DNA of 64,000 bases, taken from contig CAYMMX010000007.1 of the NCBI GenBank assembly GCA_964391675.1, forward strand, positions 1-64,000, written 5' to 3'. The notes below the pieces were generated by a model. That model made no database searches and was not told where the DNA came from. It saw nothing but the letters and a program-made list of their open reading frames with translations. Below are positions 8,712-18,087 of the stretch, piece after piece. Source of the stretch: CAYMMX01 sp964391675. Lineage in GTDB: Bacteria > Cyanobacteriota > Vampirovibrionia > Gastranaerophilales > Gastranaerophilaceae. Positions within the stretch are counted from its first letter, which is position 1, and every line of letters starts with the position of its first letter. Both the position numbers and the translations under genes were made by a program.

Positions 8712-10582
8712 TAATTATCTCCGATTAAACTATTTATCTTATCTCTTAGTTGCATTTGAATTTTTAGTGCTTCATTATCGTTATCATTTGCGTTTTTGTA
8801 TATTTTTCTCAACTTTTCATGTTCTTTTTCATTGTAAAATTGAACAATTTTATTGATATTTTCATCAATAATTGATACAAAGTCTTTTTTAGTTAAATTA
8901 TTAAATGCTTCTGATATACATATTAAATCTGTTATAACTGCCTTAGTGTCTTCATCCTGAGCGAAATTTGAGTATAGTTTTTCAATTAACGCTTTTACAT
9001 TATTTACGCTACATGATAATTTGTCAATTGTATCTTTTACAATTATTAATCTTTTATCACTGAATTCAACTCCAGAAATCATTTTATTTATTTCTTGTAA
9101 TGATAATGGGGCTTCATATACTAAATACAAGCTCAATAAATTTTTTTGCGCTTTTTCCGAAATATTTGAAGAATTTGTTACAATTGGATTTACATTCCCT
9201 ATTATAATAGGAAATTCTATATCAGAATTATTAACTTCATTTGCAAGCGCAATTTCATCAATATTAAGTGTTGATGCTACCATTTTAATATATTCACTAC
9301 GAATAATCTTATTTTGAATTTCTGATAATATAGGAATAATATTTTTAACAAGTTTTAATTTATCATTTGGAGAAGTTATATTATCTTTTTGTAATAATAT
9401 CGTATTAATTTGGAAATCAACTAATAATGGAGCATTTTCGATATGTTTAAAAAATGCCTCTGGTCCCGAATTTCTGATATATTCATCAGGATCCTTGCCT
9501 TCCGGAGGGGTGATAACTCGGATTTCGCAGACATATTTGTTATTATTTGTACTCGAATAGTTTTCATCAAACTGCTTAATATCACCTAAACCGCTAAAAG
9601 CTTCTTTAATTATTTCTGCACCGCGATTGGCTGCTTTTATCCCGGCAGAATCAGTATCGAAGGATAGATAAATTTTTCTTGATTTTGAATATCTTGATAT
9701 TAGTTTAATGTGATCTTGTGTTAAAGATGTTCCGCAAGAGGCAACGCAATTTTCTATGCCATGCGCTTGAGCAGAAATCACATCGAAATACCCTTCCATT
9801 ATAATAATGCTATCAGATTGCTTAACTGCATCTTTAGCATAATATAATCCATATAATAGTTTGCTTTTATTATATATTAAAGAATCAGACGAATTTAAAT
9901 ATTTTGGATTTTGATCCTTCTCTACTGCACGAGCACCAAATGCAACTACATCACCATTTTCATCCTTAATAGGAATAATGATTCTGTTTCTGAATCTGTC
10001 AACAAATCCACCTTTTTGTGTTTTTAATATAAGCCCTGATTTTTCCAAAATTTCATCAGTAAACGTACTCTTAAGAGCTTTGTATAAGTCATCGGGATTT
10101 TTGTTTGAATAACCCAAATCGTATCTTTTAATAATTTTTTCACCTATCCCACGGCTATTTAAATATTCAAGAGCCGATTGTGCGTCAGAAGTTGCAAAAA
10201 GTGAATGTTGGTAGAACTCTGCAGCTTTTACACATGCTTTAATCATTTGTTCTTTTATATCTTTATTTTTTGTTCCCGAATAAACAGTCGGCAACTCTAT
10301 TCCAAATTCAGCAGCTAGTTCTTGTATTAAATCTTTAAACTCAATATTACGTGTTTTCATAAGGTAACTAAGTGCATCTCCGCCTTCACCGCAACCAAAA
10401 CATTTATATATACCTTTTGCAGGATTAACAGAGAAAGACGGTGTTTTTTCTTTATGAAACGGGCATAATCCCCAATAATTTCCGCCGGACTTCTTTAATA
10501 TGACATCCTTAGAAATCACATCAAGTACATCTAATCTATCCTTAATTTGTGATACAACATCCTCATAAGTAATGCTACTCAT
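8711..10582 (-). CDS. dnaG: DNA primase
   Basis: 623 residues. The N-terminal CHC2-type zinc ribbon (CPFHKEKTPSF, then YKCFGCGEGGD, about residues 40-70) is followed by the RNA-polymerase basic core. The TOPRIM segment has IIMEGYFDVISA near 262 and FDTDSAG near 310. The C-terminal third is the less conserved helicase-interaction region. It makes RNA primers for dnaE-driven synthesis with DnaB, encoded at 37922-39304. It is the upstream partner of rpoD, as in the classical macromolecular synthesis operon, but rpsU is not adjacent. AAGGGG precedes the start. Confidence 0.96.
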   Translation of the reverse strand: MSSITYEDVVSQIKDRLDVLDVISKDVILKKSGGNYWGLCPFHKEKTPSFSVNPAKGIYKCFGCGEGGDALSYLMKTRNIEFKDLIQELAAEFGIELPTVYSGTKNKDIKEQMIKACVKAAEFYQHSLFATSDAQSALEYLNSRGIGEKIIKRYDLGYSNKNPDDLYKALKSTFTDEILEKSGLILKTQKGGFVDRFRNRIIIPIKDENGDVVAFGARAVEKDQNPKYLNSSDSLIYNKSKLLYGLYYAKDAVKQSDSIIIMEGYFDVISAQAHGIENCVASCGTSLTQDHIKLISRYSKSRKIYLSFDTDSAGIKAANRGAEIIKEAFSGLGDIKQFDENYSSTNNNKYVCEIRVITPPEGKDPDEYIRNSGPEAFFKHIENAPLLVDFQINTILLQKDNITSPNDKLKLVKNIIPILSEIQNKIIRSEYIKMVASTLNIDEIALANEVNNSDIEFPIIIGNVNPIVTNSSNISEKAQKNLLSLYLVYEAPLSLQEINKMISGVEFSDKRLIIVKDTIDKLSCSVNNVKALIEKLYSNFAQDEDTKAVITDLICISEAFNNLTKKDFVSIIDENINKIVQFYNEKEHEKLRKIYKNANDNDNEALKIQMQLRDKINSLIGDN

Positions 10583-10671
10583 ACAAAAATCCCCTTATTA
10601 ACAGTTTAGCATTAACAAAAAAATTTCGCAAAGTTTAAGCAAAAAAATAAGTTATTTGTTGGAGTTTATTC

Positions 10672-13600
10672 TTAATTTGAGTTAATTTTATCAGTATAGT
10701 TTAAAAATAAATCATTTAAGTCAATTAAACAATTTCTTATTTTATTTACATATAAAATCAATTCATCTAAGCTCTTTTCTTCGTTAATCGCCTTTTCTAA
10801 TTCTATAGAAATGTCAGATATTCTATCCATCCTTAGGTTTAAACTGCTGCTTTTAATTTTGTGTGTAATAAATTTAATATTTTCAATATCATTATTCTCA
10901 AATGCTCTTTCAAGTTCTACAATGGATGAAGGTAAAAAATTTAAATATTCTATAATAAGGTCAATCGCATCTTTTCTGCTGAACATCAGTTCATCTGTAA
11001 CTCTATTTATATATGTATTAACTTGATTTATTCCATCATTAATTTCATTATTGGTCATTGTCTCATTGTTATGTGGTCCAAAACTTATATATTTACTTAT
11101 CATCTCCATTAATAAGTTAATATTTATAGGTTTAGAAATATAATCATCCATGCCAATTGAAAGACATTTATCTCTGTCCGTTGGCAAGGCATTAGCAGTC
11201 ATAGCTATAATCGGAATATGAGATTCTTTATTTTCTAATTTTCTTATCTCAGCTGTCGCTTTGTATCCGTCTACTATAGGCATTTGACAATCCATTAAAA
11301 TTAAATCATACTTTTTAGATTTAAAAGCATCAATAGCTTCATAACCATTATAGGCAAAATCACAATAAATTCCATGACTTTCGAAAATTTTATTGATTAA
11401 TTTACAGTTTAAATCGCTATCTTCAACAACAAGTATTTTTGATTGTGATAAAAATTTTGTTTCTTTAATCACATGTTTTGTAATAAATTGGTTTTTGGTT
11501 AAATACTCTTTATCATTTACAACCATATTAATAGTTTCGATTAAATCATCTTTTTTGATAGGTTTTGTCAAGTAACCTCTAAATCCTTTTTCTTTTGCCC
11601 AAATTGAATCGCCACGTTTTGCAAGAGAAGTATAAAGAACTACAGGTATATCATTAAAAATGCCTATGCCGCTATCTAATTCACAAAATTCACTATCACA
11701 GTTGATTTGCATCTTATAATCAATAAGAATCATAGATATATTGTTTTTTTCATTTTTAATAATTTCTACTGCTTCATTACAAGTTTTTGCTTCATAAATA
11801 ATACAGTTTGCCTCACTTAAATAATGACGAATAATTTTTAAATCAGTTTGATTATCATCAATAACAAGTATTTTTATACCGCTAAGATTTCTTATATTTT
11901 TACAAGCTTCTGCACTGGATGTCTTATCTTTAACGAACGGTAAATTAAATGTAAAAGTTGAGCCTTCACCTAATTTACTCTTAACATGCAAAACTCCATT
12001 CATTAATGTAACGAGCTTTTGTGATATCGCCAATCCTAAACCTGTTCCGCCATATTTTCTGGTCATTGATGCATCTGATTGGGCAAACTCTTCAAAGATC
12101 AGATTTAATTTATCTTCTTCAATTCCGATTCCAGTATCTTTTACCTCAAAGCTTACAAACGAAGTTTCACTGTCTTCTAAAATTTGTTTAACATATATTA
12201 CAATTTCACCCTTATGAGTAAATTTAATTGCATTACTGATTAAATTGTTTAATATTTGCCTGACTCGACCAGGGTCTCCAAATACTCTTTCGGGAACATC
12301 AGAGCATATAAGAGAACTTACTTCCAAGTTTTTAATTTCTGCTGTAGCACTTGAAAATAATGTTATATCTTCAACAAGTGCCCTAATATCAAAACTGATA
12401 TTTTCAACTTGTAATTTTCCTGCCTCGATTTTTGAAAAATCGAGGATATCATTAATTATATCCAGTAAAATTTCAGAAGATTTTTGAGCATCTTCTATAA
12501 ACTCAGCTTGTTCCTTTGACAAATTGGTGTCTTTTAGAAGTTGGATAAATCCTACGATACCATTTAATGGAGTTCTGATTTCATGACTCATATTTGCAAG
12601 AAAATTATTCTTCATTGCTGTATTTTTTTCTGCTGCTTCTTTTGCCTGTTTTAAGATTTTTTGCTCAACTTTATTTTTAGTAATATCAAATGCAATTATA
12701 AGAATTTCGACTAATTCATTCTGTGAATCAAATAACGGAATAATGTATTTTCGTAAAAAGATATCTCCTTCCAGTCCTTGATAACAAGCTTCATAAGACA
12801 ACATCTTTTTGGTCTTTTTAACTATATTTTCCATTTTAATAATTTGTTCTGCTTGTTCTGCATTAAACACTTCACTTGTAGTCTTTCCAATCAGATTATT
12901 CCTACTGATATTTAAAAAGGAAGTAAATTTTGAATTGCATGTCTTATATCTGTCATTTACATCTTTGAGTACAATGATATTAGGGGAAGAATCAAATATT
13001 ATTTCAAGTTTCCTTGCCCTATCATCAACTTCTTTACTAATTTTCTTAATTTGCTTAATGTTAAATATTGTCATAACAACTAATGCAATTAAAAGGAAAA
13101 ATATTAAATAAATAGTTTTAAATAACTGATTAAAACCCTTGTATATAATATTATTAGGGAATGTAATTACAATATGATATAAATTTGGCATAGAAAATAA
13201 AATTGCTGTTTTTCTTATACCATATTCAGTATATTCAGTCATATTAATATTTTTGTTTTTATTAAGTTCAAATAGAGATATAAAATTATACCTGTTTTTC
13301 GTAAATATATTTTCTTCATTTAGTTTATATAATACTATTGCACCTTCTTGATTTAATAAAAATACATCAGAACCTTTAAATACTGCTTGCGTGTTTCTTA
13401 ATGCACGTTCTAAATTTTTTACTGATAAATCTATTCCAGCAACACCTACCAACTTTTTATTTTTATATATAGGTTTAGATATAGTCATCATGGGCAGATT
13501 TAAGTCAACATCTGTATAAATATTGCTCCAAGTTGTTTTTTTATTATTTACTGCATTAAAATAATAAGGATCATCTTTTGGAGTAATTTTTCTATCCGAT

Positions 13601-14058
13601 GAATCAGTGTTGTCTAATTGTTTATTTAAATCTATATATTTATTATTTTTTCTCATATACCAGCTATACATGACAACAGAAAACGGAACCTCTGCGTTCA
13701 ACTGAAACCAAACACCATTAACTCCGGGTGAATTAACTAAAGAGGCATAAGTCATAGTATTAATTTGCTTTAAAAATTCGGAGTTATAAGAAAAATTATA
13801 TAATTTTGATGTATCATAATTTAGAAATATATATTCAGAATACAGATTTAAATTATTTTCAGCAGATTCAATAATTTTATCAATTTCACATAGTGCTTGC
13901 CTGGTTTTAACTATGTATGAAAAGTTATTTTGATTTGTCTCCGATACAATATTTATACAGTTGAAGATAAAACGAAATAATCCTAAAAATAATAAAACAA
14001 CTAATATATATAGGATAGAGTTTAAATATGAAGAGCTTTTATTCCTTTTAGAAAACAA
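10672..14058 (-). CDS. Hybrid sensor histidine kinase with two receivers and Hpt
   Basis: 1128 residues, starting at TTG with AAAGGA before it. Order: membrane helix (about 13-38), extracytoplasmic dCache-like sensor (40-310, with a GVAGIDLS motif), second helix (314-334), PAS (350-460), HisKA with NMSHEIRTP (His492), HATPase with NLISNAIKF and GGTGLGLAIS (590-710). A first receiver follows with Asp780, a second with Asp923 in LMDCQMP, and a C-terminal Hpt with His1066 in THKIKSS. All phosphorelay residues appear present. The first receiver is atypical: the residues after Asp780 are YKMQ instead of xMPxMDG. The single-receiver gene lies 22 bp upstream in the same operon and could be the relay's end or modulator. 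The signal sensed is unknown. Confidence 0.93.
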   Translation of the reverse strand: MFSKRNKSSSYLNSILYILVVLLFLGLFRFIFNCINIVSETNQNNFSYIVKTRQALCEIDKIIESAENNLNLYSEYIFLNYDTSKLYNFSYNSEFLKQINTMTYASLVNSPGVNGVWFQLNAEVPFSVVMYSWYMRKNNKYIDLNKQLDNTDSSDRKITPKDDPYYFNAVNNKKTTWSNIYTDVDLNLPMMTISKPIYKNKKLVGVAGIDLSVKNLERALRNTQAVFKGSDVFLLNQEGAIVLYKLNEENIFTKNRYNFISLFELNKNKNINMTEYTEYGIRKTAILFSMPNLYHIVITFPNNIIYKGFNQLFKTIYLIFFLLIALVVMTIFNIKQIKKISKEVDDRARKLEIIFDSSPNIIVLKDVNDRYKTCNSKFTSFLNISRNNLIGKTTSEVFNAEQAEQIIKMENIVKKTKKMLSYEACYQGLEGDIFLRKYIIPLFDSQNELVEILIIAFDITKNKVEQKILKQAKEAAEKNTAMKNNFLANMSHEIRTPLNGIVGFIQLLKDTNLSKEQAEFIEDAQKSSEILLDIINDILDFSKIEAGKLQVENISFDIRALVEDITLFSSATAEIKNLEVSSLICSDVPERVFGDPGRVRQILNNLISNAIKFTHKGEIVIYVKQILEDSETSFVSFEVKDTGIGIEEDKLNLIFEEFAQSDASMTRKYGGTGLGLAISQKLVTLMNGVLHVKSKLGEGSTFTFNLPFVKDKTSSAEACKNIRNLSGIKILVIDDNQTDLKIIRHYLSEANCIIYEAKTCNEAVEIIKNEKNNISMILIDYKMQINCDSEFCELDSGIGIFNDIPVVLYTSLAKRGDSIWAKEKGFRGYLTKPIKKDDLIETINMVVNDKEYLTKNQFITKHVIKETKFLSQSKILVVEDSDLNCKLINKIFESHGIYCDFAYNGYEAIDAFKSKKYDLILMDCQMPIVDGYKATAEIRKLENKESHIPIIAMTANALPTDRDKCLSIGMDDYISKPININLLMEMISKYISFGPHNNETMTNNEINDGINQVNTYINRVTDELMFSRKDAIDLIIEYLNFLPSSIVELERAFENNDIENIKFITHKIKSSSLNLRMDRISDISIELEKAINEEKSLDELILYVNKIRNCLIDLNDLFLNYTDKINSN

Positions 14059-14080
14059 TTAATAATTCCTTTAAATTGAA

Positions 14081-14482
14081 TTATATAGTTTCAATTAAAC
14101 CAAAATCAGTTAAAACTTTTAACAGTTTAGTTTTGTGTATCGGCTTTATTAAATAAGACTCGCATTGCTCTCTGAAAGCTTCACGAATATTTTCACTATC
14201 ATCAAGTGCTGTAGTCATAATAATTTTTACACTTTTATCGCCTAATATATCCTTGTTTTTTTCGATGTTTCTTATTTCTTTGAGTACTTCTTTTCCGTTC
14301 ATTTCAGGCATCATAATATCAAGACATATAACTTCATATGGTGATTCTTCAGCTAAAGCTTGTTTAAAGGCAAATAATGCCTCTTTACCATCTACTGCAA
14401 CATGGCATTCGCCATAAGTAGAAAGTATAGACTGCAGAATTCTTCTACTAAAAAAATCATCATCAACAATTAAACTTTTCAT
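14081..14482 (-). CDS. Single-domain response regulator (CheY-like)
   Basis: 133 residues, only a receiver domain. The acidic pocket is VDDD (residues 7-9), the phosphorylated residue is Asp55 in CLDIMMPEMNG, then a conserved Thr in MTTA and Lys in LIKPIH. No output domain is present, so it works by protein contacts or as a phosphate shuttle. It precedes the hybrid kinase gene and is probably cotranscribed. AGGAG stands 5 bases before the start. Confidence 0.92.
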   Translation of the reverse strand: MKSLIVDDDFFSRRILQSILSTYGECHVAVDGKEALFAFKQALAEESPYEVICLDIMMPEMNGKEVLKEIRNIEKNKDILGDKSVKIIMTTALDDSENIREAFREQCESYLIKPIHKTKLLKVLTDFGLIETI

Positions 14483-14611
14483 ACATTCTCCTAATTAAAT
14501 ATTTCACTATATATTTCATATTCTAGCATATCAAAAATAACTATACAATTATTAAATAAAATATTAATATAAGATAATTCTTCATTTAACAGCAATAACA
14601 GGAAATAATAT

Positions 14612-14784
14612 TTTGGGAACGACGAGACTGTCTTGCTCGTTTGCGTTAAACGTGTCTACGGTTTTTCTTTCCACAGACTTTGCTTGCTCCAAAGAAAAAA
14701 CCTTCGCACTCCGCTCACTCGCGTTCGAACCCTATACAAGGTTCCACCTTGTGAAGTTCTCGCCTCGTTTATTCACAGACTAAC
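14612..14784. other. Structured, less AT-rich segment bracketed by a tRNA-end duplication
   Basis: This lies in the largest gene-free gap (14483-14825). Its base composition is richer in G and C than its surroundings. GGGAACGACGAG at 14615-14626 repeats exactly at 14830-14841, inside the 3' end of tRNA-Asp. Inside are ACAAGG-TTCCA-CCTTGT (14736-14752) and a near-perfect inverted pair at 14660-14670/14691-14702. On the minus strand a T-arm-like GGGTTCGAAC occurs near 14723-14732. It may be a degenerate tRNA-derived sequence, the remnant of a small element using the tRNA end as attachment site, or a structured RNA. The 63-codon plus-strand frame inside looks accidental. From 14483 to 14611 I see only the upstream region of the receiver gene. 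Confidence 0.45.
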
Positions 14785-14822
14785 AAAACAGAAGAGACCT
14801 AAGAATAGGTCTCTTCTGTTTT
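14785..14822 (-). terminator. Terminator after tRNA-Asp, 16-bp perfect stem
   Basis: AAAACAGAAGAGACCT, loop AAGAAT, then the exact reverse complement AGGTCTCTTCTGTTTT. Read on the minus strand it starts 4 bases after the tRNA 3' end and finishes with TTTT, so it should end the tRNA transcript. Confidence 0.85.
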
Positions 14823-14825
14823 AAA

Positions 14826-14902
14826 TGGCGGGAACGACGAGGCTCGAACTCGCGACCTCATGCGTGACAGGCATGCGCTCTAACCAACTGAGCTACGCTC
14901 CC
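14826..14902 (-). tRNA. tRNA-Asp (anticodon GTC), CCA encoded
   Basis: 77 nt on the minus strand. The acceptor stem GGGAGCG pairs with CGTTCCC with one G-T wobble. The D-arm has AGCTCAGTTGGTTAGAGC, the anticodon stem CATGC/GCATG encloses loop CTGTCAC giving anticodon GTC, and the T-arm carries GTTCGAGCC. Discriminator G is followed by an encoded CCA. All cloverleaf elements are intact. Confidence 0.97.
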
Positions 14903-14976
14903 ATAAATATTACATTTATGAATTTAATACGCTGTAAAACGTACTCCCAAGCGGTTAAGAATATTATACTAAATCA

Positions 14977-15029
14977 ATTTTAATTTGCAATAGGAAATAT
15001 ATTATACACATCCTATTGCAAATTAAAAT
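14977..15029 (-). terminator. Long inverted repeat, 19-bp stem, between tRNA-Asp and small gene
   Basis: ATTTTAATTTGCAATAGGA (14977-14995) and its exact complement at 15011-15029 enclose a 15-nt AT loop. It starts 7 bp past the stop of the minus-strand gene ending at 15036, so it is most likely that gene's terminator. Confidence 0.7.
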
Positions 15030-15035
15030 TATAAT

Positions 15036-15281
15036 CTATTTAAAATACATTAATTGAAGTTCGATACCATTAACTTTTTTTAATTCATCTTGAAGTTTTA
15101 TCGCTTCATCATCGTTTATAATTTCTAAAAGAATAATTCCATTATGAGCACATAATTTATCTGAAACTTCATGAAGTCCCAGTCTTGTTTTAATAATACA
15201 ACCAAAGTCTGTTAATACTTTTTGCAATTCTGTTGCAGTTTCTAATCTATTGTCTAGTCTAATACCTATAATTGTAGTCAT
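15036..15281 (-). CDS. Small ACT-like protein, hydrogenase-regulator (TM1266) type
   Basis: 81 residues from the ATG at 15281, chosen because AAAGGAGGG lies just before it. An earlier ATG 8 codons upstream lacks such a site. The pattern TTIIGIRLDNR, helix ELQKVLTDFG, strand IIKTRLGLHE, strand GIILLEI, helix and final GIELQLMYFK matches the ferredoxin-like fold of NikR C-terminal/ACT proteins. It is close to the small 'iron-only hydrogenase system regulator' family. No hydrogenase gene is in the window. The name rests on my recollection of the motif spacing. Confidence 0.6.
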   Translation of the reverse strand: MTTIIGIRLDNRLETATELQKVLTDFGCIIKTRLGLHEVSDKLCAHNGIILLEIINDDEAIKLQDELKKVNGIELQLMYFK

Positions 15282-15333
15282 AAGTCCCTCCTTTATTATA
15301 AACATTAATTGATATTTGATAATACCATAAAAA

Positions 15334-15366
15334 AATAATACTCATATTACACATATGAGTATTATT
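15334..15366 (-). terminator. Intrinsic terminator, 14-bp stem
   Basis: AATAATACTCATAT, loop TACAC, ATATGAGTATTATT. On the minus strand the stem is followed by a T run (complement of CCATAAAAAA). It lies 25 bp after the stop of the gene ending at 15391. Confidence 0.8.
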
Positions 15367-15390
15367 TACAAAAATTATTGACAGTCAAGG

Positions 15391-15708
15391 TTATGCAATA
15401 TCTTCTTCACTGTCATTGGCTTGAAGCTGTTTTTTCTTTAAGTTGTGCATAACTGCATCAACAAGTAACTCATAAGATTTCATATTTTCAACACTCGGCG
15501 AAAATTCTTTTATGAGTGATTCTCTGACCATTGCTTCCAGCCTATTATTGTCAGAATTTGTCTTCTTTGAATCATCGGAGCACAACATGTTAATGTACTC
15601 TGAATTAATTTTATAGTCCTGCATTTGGCTAAACATAAGCCATTTTAGTTTTGGACTGACTTGTTGTAATTTTTGTACAATTTTTAAATTTTTAAATTTG
15701 TTTAACAT
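15391..15708 (-). CDS. Small helical cytoplasmic protein, unknown function
   Basis: 105 residues, rich in Lys, Leu, Asn and Ser, predicted mostly helical, with no signal peptide or membrane helix. The N-terminus is basic (LNKFKNLKIVQKLQQ) and the C-terminus acidic (QANDSEEDIA). There are no metal or catalytic motifs. GAGGTAGGC directly precedes the ATG, and a strong terminator follows, so it is a self-contained transcription unit. I do not recognise the family. Confidence 0.65.
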   Translation of the reverse strand: MLNKFKNLKIVQKLQQVSPKLKWLMFSQMQDYKINSEYINMLCSDDSKKTNSDNNRLEAMVRESLIKEFSPSVENMKSYELLVDAVMHNLKKKQLQANDSEEDIA

Positions 15709-15865
15709 GCCTACCTCAAATGAATTTATTATAGTAAATGTGTTTTTTGTTTCTTACACTACTATAAAGTAAGCTAAAAAAAATAATTTACTAAATTTAA
15801 TGTAATGTTTACAAAACTTAAATAATATGTAAAACACACTATTTAATGCATTTTAGCATATTTTT

Positions 15866-17872
15866 TTATATTTGTAAAGCAGAAAAATCTGCAATTAATT
15901 TGTATTTTTTGTTAAGCATGGAAAGCATGGTCAAGCGATTATTCTTAATGCTTTCATTTTCATCCATGACTAAAACATCTTCAAAAAATTTCTCAACATA
16001 AATATTTGTTTCTTTTAACCCTGCAAAAAGAAGTTCATACGTAGTATCTTTTATATGTTTTATGCTTTCATAAAGATTAATTTCTGCATCACATGTAAAC
16101 AGACTTGGATTTACTTGCCCATCAAAGTCGTTTTTTAAAATTCTGCTTATTCGGTTAGAACTTTCAGCTAATCTGTTAAAGTCAGAAAAATTGATTAATT
16201 CAGATAAAAATCTTACTCTTTGAACAAAATCACACAAATCAGTTAACGGATTCTTATTTTTTATGCATGCTTCAAGTACGTCTTTTCTGTAATTTTCAGA
16301 CAGAAAAATAATTAGCCTCTGTATGAAAAATTCTTCAATTTGATTTGTTACATCAGATTTTATAGGCAAAAGATCAACAGAACTTTTTATTAAATCAGAT
16401 AAATCAATATTTAAATATTTAGTAATTATTGTTTTTATAATACCAAGAGCAGCACGTCTAACTCCCAAGGGATCTGATGAACCCGTTGGTTTTTTACCGT
16501 CAACAAAAACTGCACAAATAGTATCAATTTTATCAGCAATACCTACAATTTGACCTTCAATCCCTTCAGCAAGCTCACTTTCAGAACTTAACGGGAAATA
16601 ATGTTCTTTTATACCTTGAGCTACTCTTGAATCCTCTCCACTGTTTTTAGCATAATCTGCTCCTATAAATCCCTGTAACTCTGTAAACTCAAAAACTAAA
16701 CTTGTCGTTAAGTCAGCCTTGCATAATAATGCAGTTCGCTCGATAGTTGGAGATTTTTCTCCAAGTCTGTCAGAAATAATTTTTGAAAGTTTTATTATTC
16801 TTTGTGTTTTGTCATAAACGGAACCCATTCCTTTTTGAAAGGTTATACCTTTTAGGGCGTCAACATAGTTATCAAAAGGTTTTTTAGTATCTTCATTAAA
16901 AAAGAATATTGCATCATCTAAGCGTGCCACAATAACTCTTTCATTGCCGGCTTTAATGTTTGAAAAATCATCTCCAACATAATTTGCAATTGTAATAAAT
17001 TTGTTTAGTAATTCGTTATCTTTATAAAGTGCAAAATATCTCTGGTGAGAAGCCATTACTGTAACAGTTACATTCTCAGGTATATTTAAATACTTTTCAT
17101 CGAAATCACAAATAACAGGTATCGGATATTCAGTTAAGAATGTAACTTCATCTAATAAATCATCATTATATCTTACTTCAGCATCGAATTTATCTGCGGT
17201 CCTTTTCGACGAATCGACTATAATTTTTTTTCTTTCATTTTGGTCGACAATCACATGAGCTTTTCTTAATTTTTCAACATATTCAACAGAATTTGAAATT
17301 TCAATATTTCGTTCAGAAAAACGGTGTCCTCTGGAAATTTTAGATGATTTCACACCAATAATTTCTATAGGAATTTGTCTATTGTCCAGAAGAGAAACAA
17401 TCCAACGTATAGGTCTGGAGAATTTTTCGTCGTAAGATGCCCATCTCATAAAATGTGAACCTTGTAATTTAAGAACCAATTGTGGAACATTTTCCTGCAA
17501 AATTTCTGAGGTTAATTTCCCTTTTGAGAATATTTTTGCGTGCAAATAATTATCTTTTAAAAATAAATTATTTGCCGTTACTCCGAATTTATTTCCAAAA
17601 CCAAGTCCGGCTTTGGTTAAATTACCCTCTTCATCATATGCGATATTTTTAATAGGGCCTTTAACAATTTTTTCGTCATCAGGTTGTCTGTCAGAAAGCC
17701 CGTTTAAAATTACAGCTAATCTGCGGGGAGTTGCCAATACTTCGACTACATCATATTTAATTTTATTGTTATCCAAAAAATTTTCAAAAATTTCTTTTAA
17801 TTGATTTATGGCTTGGACAATAAATTTATATGGTAATTCTTCTGTTCCAATTTCTAATAAATATCTACTCAT
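15866..17872 (-). CDS. glyS: Glycyl-tRNA synthetase beta subunit
   Basis: 668 residues from the ATG at 17872, which follows AAAAGGG and gives the family start MSRYLLEIGTEELPY. A further upstream in-frame start would add 39 unrelated residues. Family marks include LPYKFI, GHRFS, the ALKGITFQKGMGS segment near residue 340, GIADKIDTI and KKPTGSSDPLGVRRAALGI. The C-terminal DALR-like anticodon domain follows. The enzyme is an alpha2beta2 tetramer and needs GlyQ, which is not adjacent here, unlike the usual glyQS pair. A promoter is visible at 17889-17916. Confidence 0.95.
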   Translation of the reverse strand: MSRYLLEIGTEELPYKFIVQAINQLKEIFENFLDNNKIKYDVVEVLATPRRLAVILNGLSDRQPDDEKIVKGPIKNIAYDEEGNLTKAGLGFGNKFGVTANNLFLKDNYLHAKIFSKGKLTSEILQENVPQLVLKLQGSHFMRWASYDEKFSRPIRWIVSLLDNRQIPIEIIGVKSSKISRGHRFSERNIEISNSVEYVEKLRKAHVIVDQNERKKIIVDSSKRTADKFDAEVRYNDDLLDEVTFLTEYPIPVICDFDEKYLNIPENVTVTVMASHQRYFALYKDNELLNKFITIANYVGDDFSNIKAGNERVIVARLDDAIFFFNEDTKKPFDNYVDALKGITFQKGMGSVYDKTQRIIKLSKIISDRLGEKSPTIERTALLCKADLTTSLVFEFTELQGFIGADYAKNSGEDSRVAQGIKEHYFPLSSESELAEGIEGQIVGIADKIDTICAVFVDGKKPTGSSDPLGVRRAALGIIKTIITKYLNIDLSDLIKSSVDLLPIKSDVTNQIEEFFIQRLIIFLSENYRKDVLEACIKNKNPLTDLCDFVQRVRFLSELINFSDFNRLAESSNRISRILKNDFDGQVNPSLFTCDAEINLYESIKHIKDTTYELLFAGLKETNIYVEKFFEDVLVMDENESIKNNRLTMLSMLNKKYKLIADFSALQI

Positions 17873-17888
17873 TTTATGCCCTTTTAAT

Positions 17889-17916
17889 ATTCTAGTGTAT
17901 AAAAATTGTAGTTCAA
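17889..17916 (-). promoter_or_regulatory. Promoter of glyS
   Basis: On the minus strand TTGAAC and TAGAAT are separated by 16 bp. The -10 ends 16 nt before the glyS ATG, leaving room for the AAAAGGG site. No T-box-like leader is seen in this short space. Confidence 0.5.
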
Positions 17917-17977
17917 ACAAGTCATTATGTAAAGAAAACACCAAACTCCTTGCACAAAAAATATCATAACAATTTAA

Positions 17978-18001
17978 AAAAGCACCCATAAGGGTGCTTT
18001 T
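17978..18001 (-). terminator. Intrinsic terminator after second coiled-coil gene
   Basis: AAAAGCACCC, loop ATAA, GGGTGCTTTT: a 10-bp stem. On the minus strand it ends in a T run. It lies 86 bp past the stop at 18088 and upstream of the glyS promoter. Confidence 0.8.
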
Positions 18002-18087
18002 GAGGTTATTTGGTTATGAGGTTAGGATTAATTCCAAATTTACTCTATTAATAATTTATTATATTAAAATAATTTATATTTAAATAA

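Noticed and set aside
14633..14824. 63-codon plus-strand open frame between the receiver gene and tRNA-Asp
   Set aside because: It runs across inverted repeats and the tRNA terminator, has no ribosome site and an unnatural composition. The DNA is better explained as structured sequence.
17873..17970. T-box riboswitch before glyS
   Set aside because: No T-box sequence or long structured leader; the promoter sits only about 17-45 bp from the ATG.
17873..17989. 39-residue N-terminal extension of GlyS
   Set aside because: The family start MSRYLLEIGTEELPY has its own AAAAGGG site and a promoter whose -10 lies inside the would-be extension.
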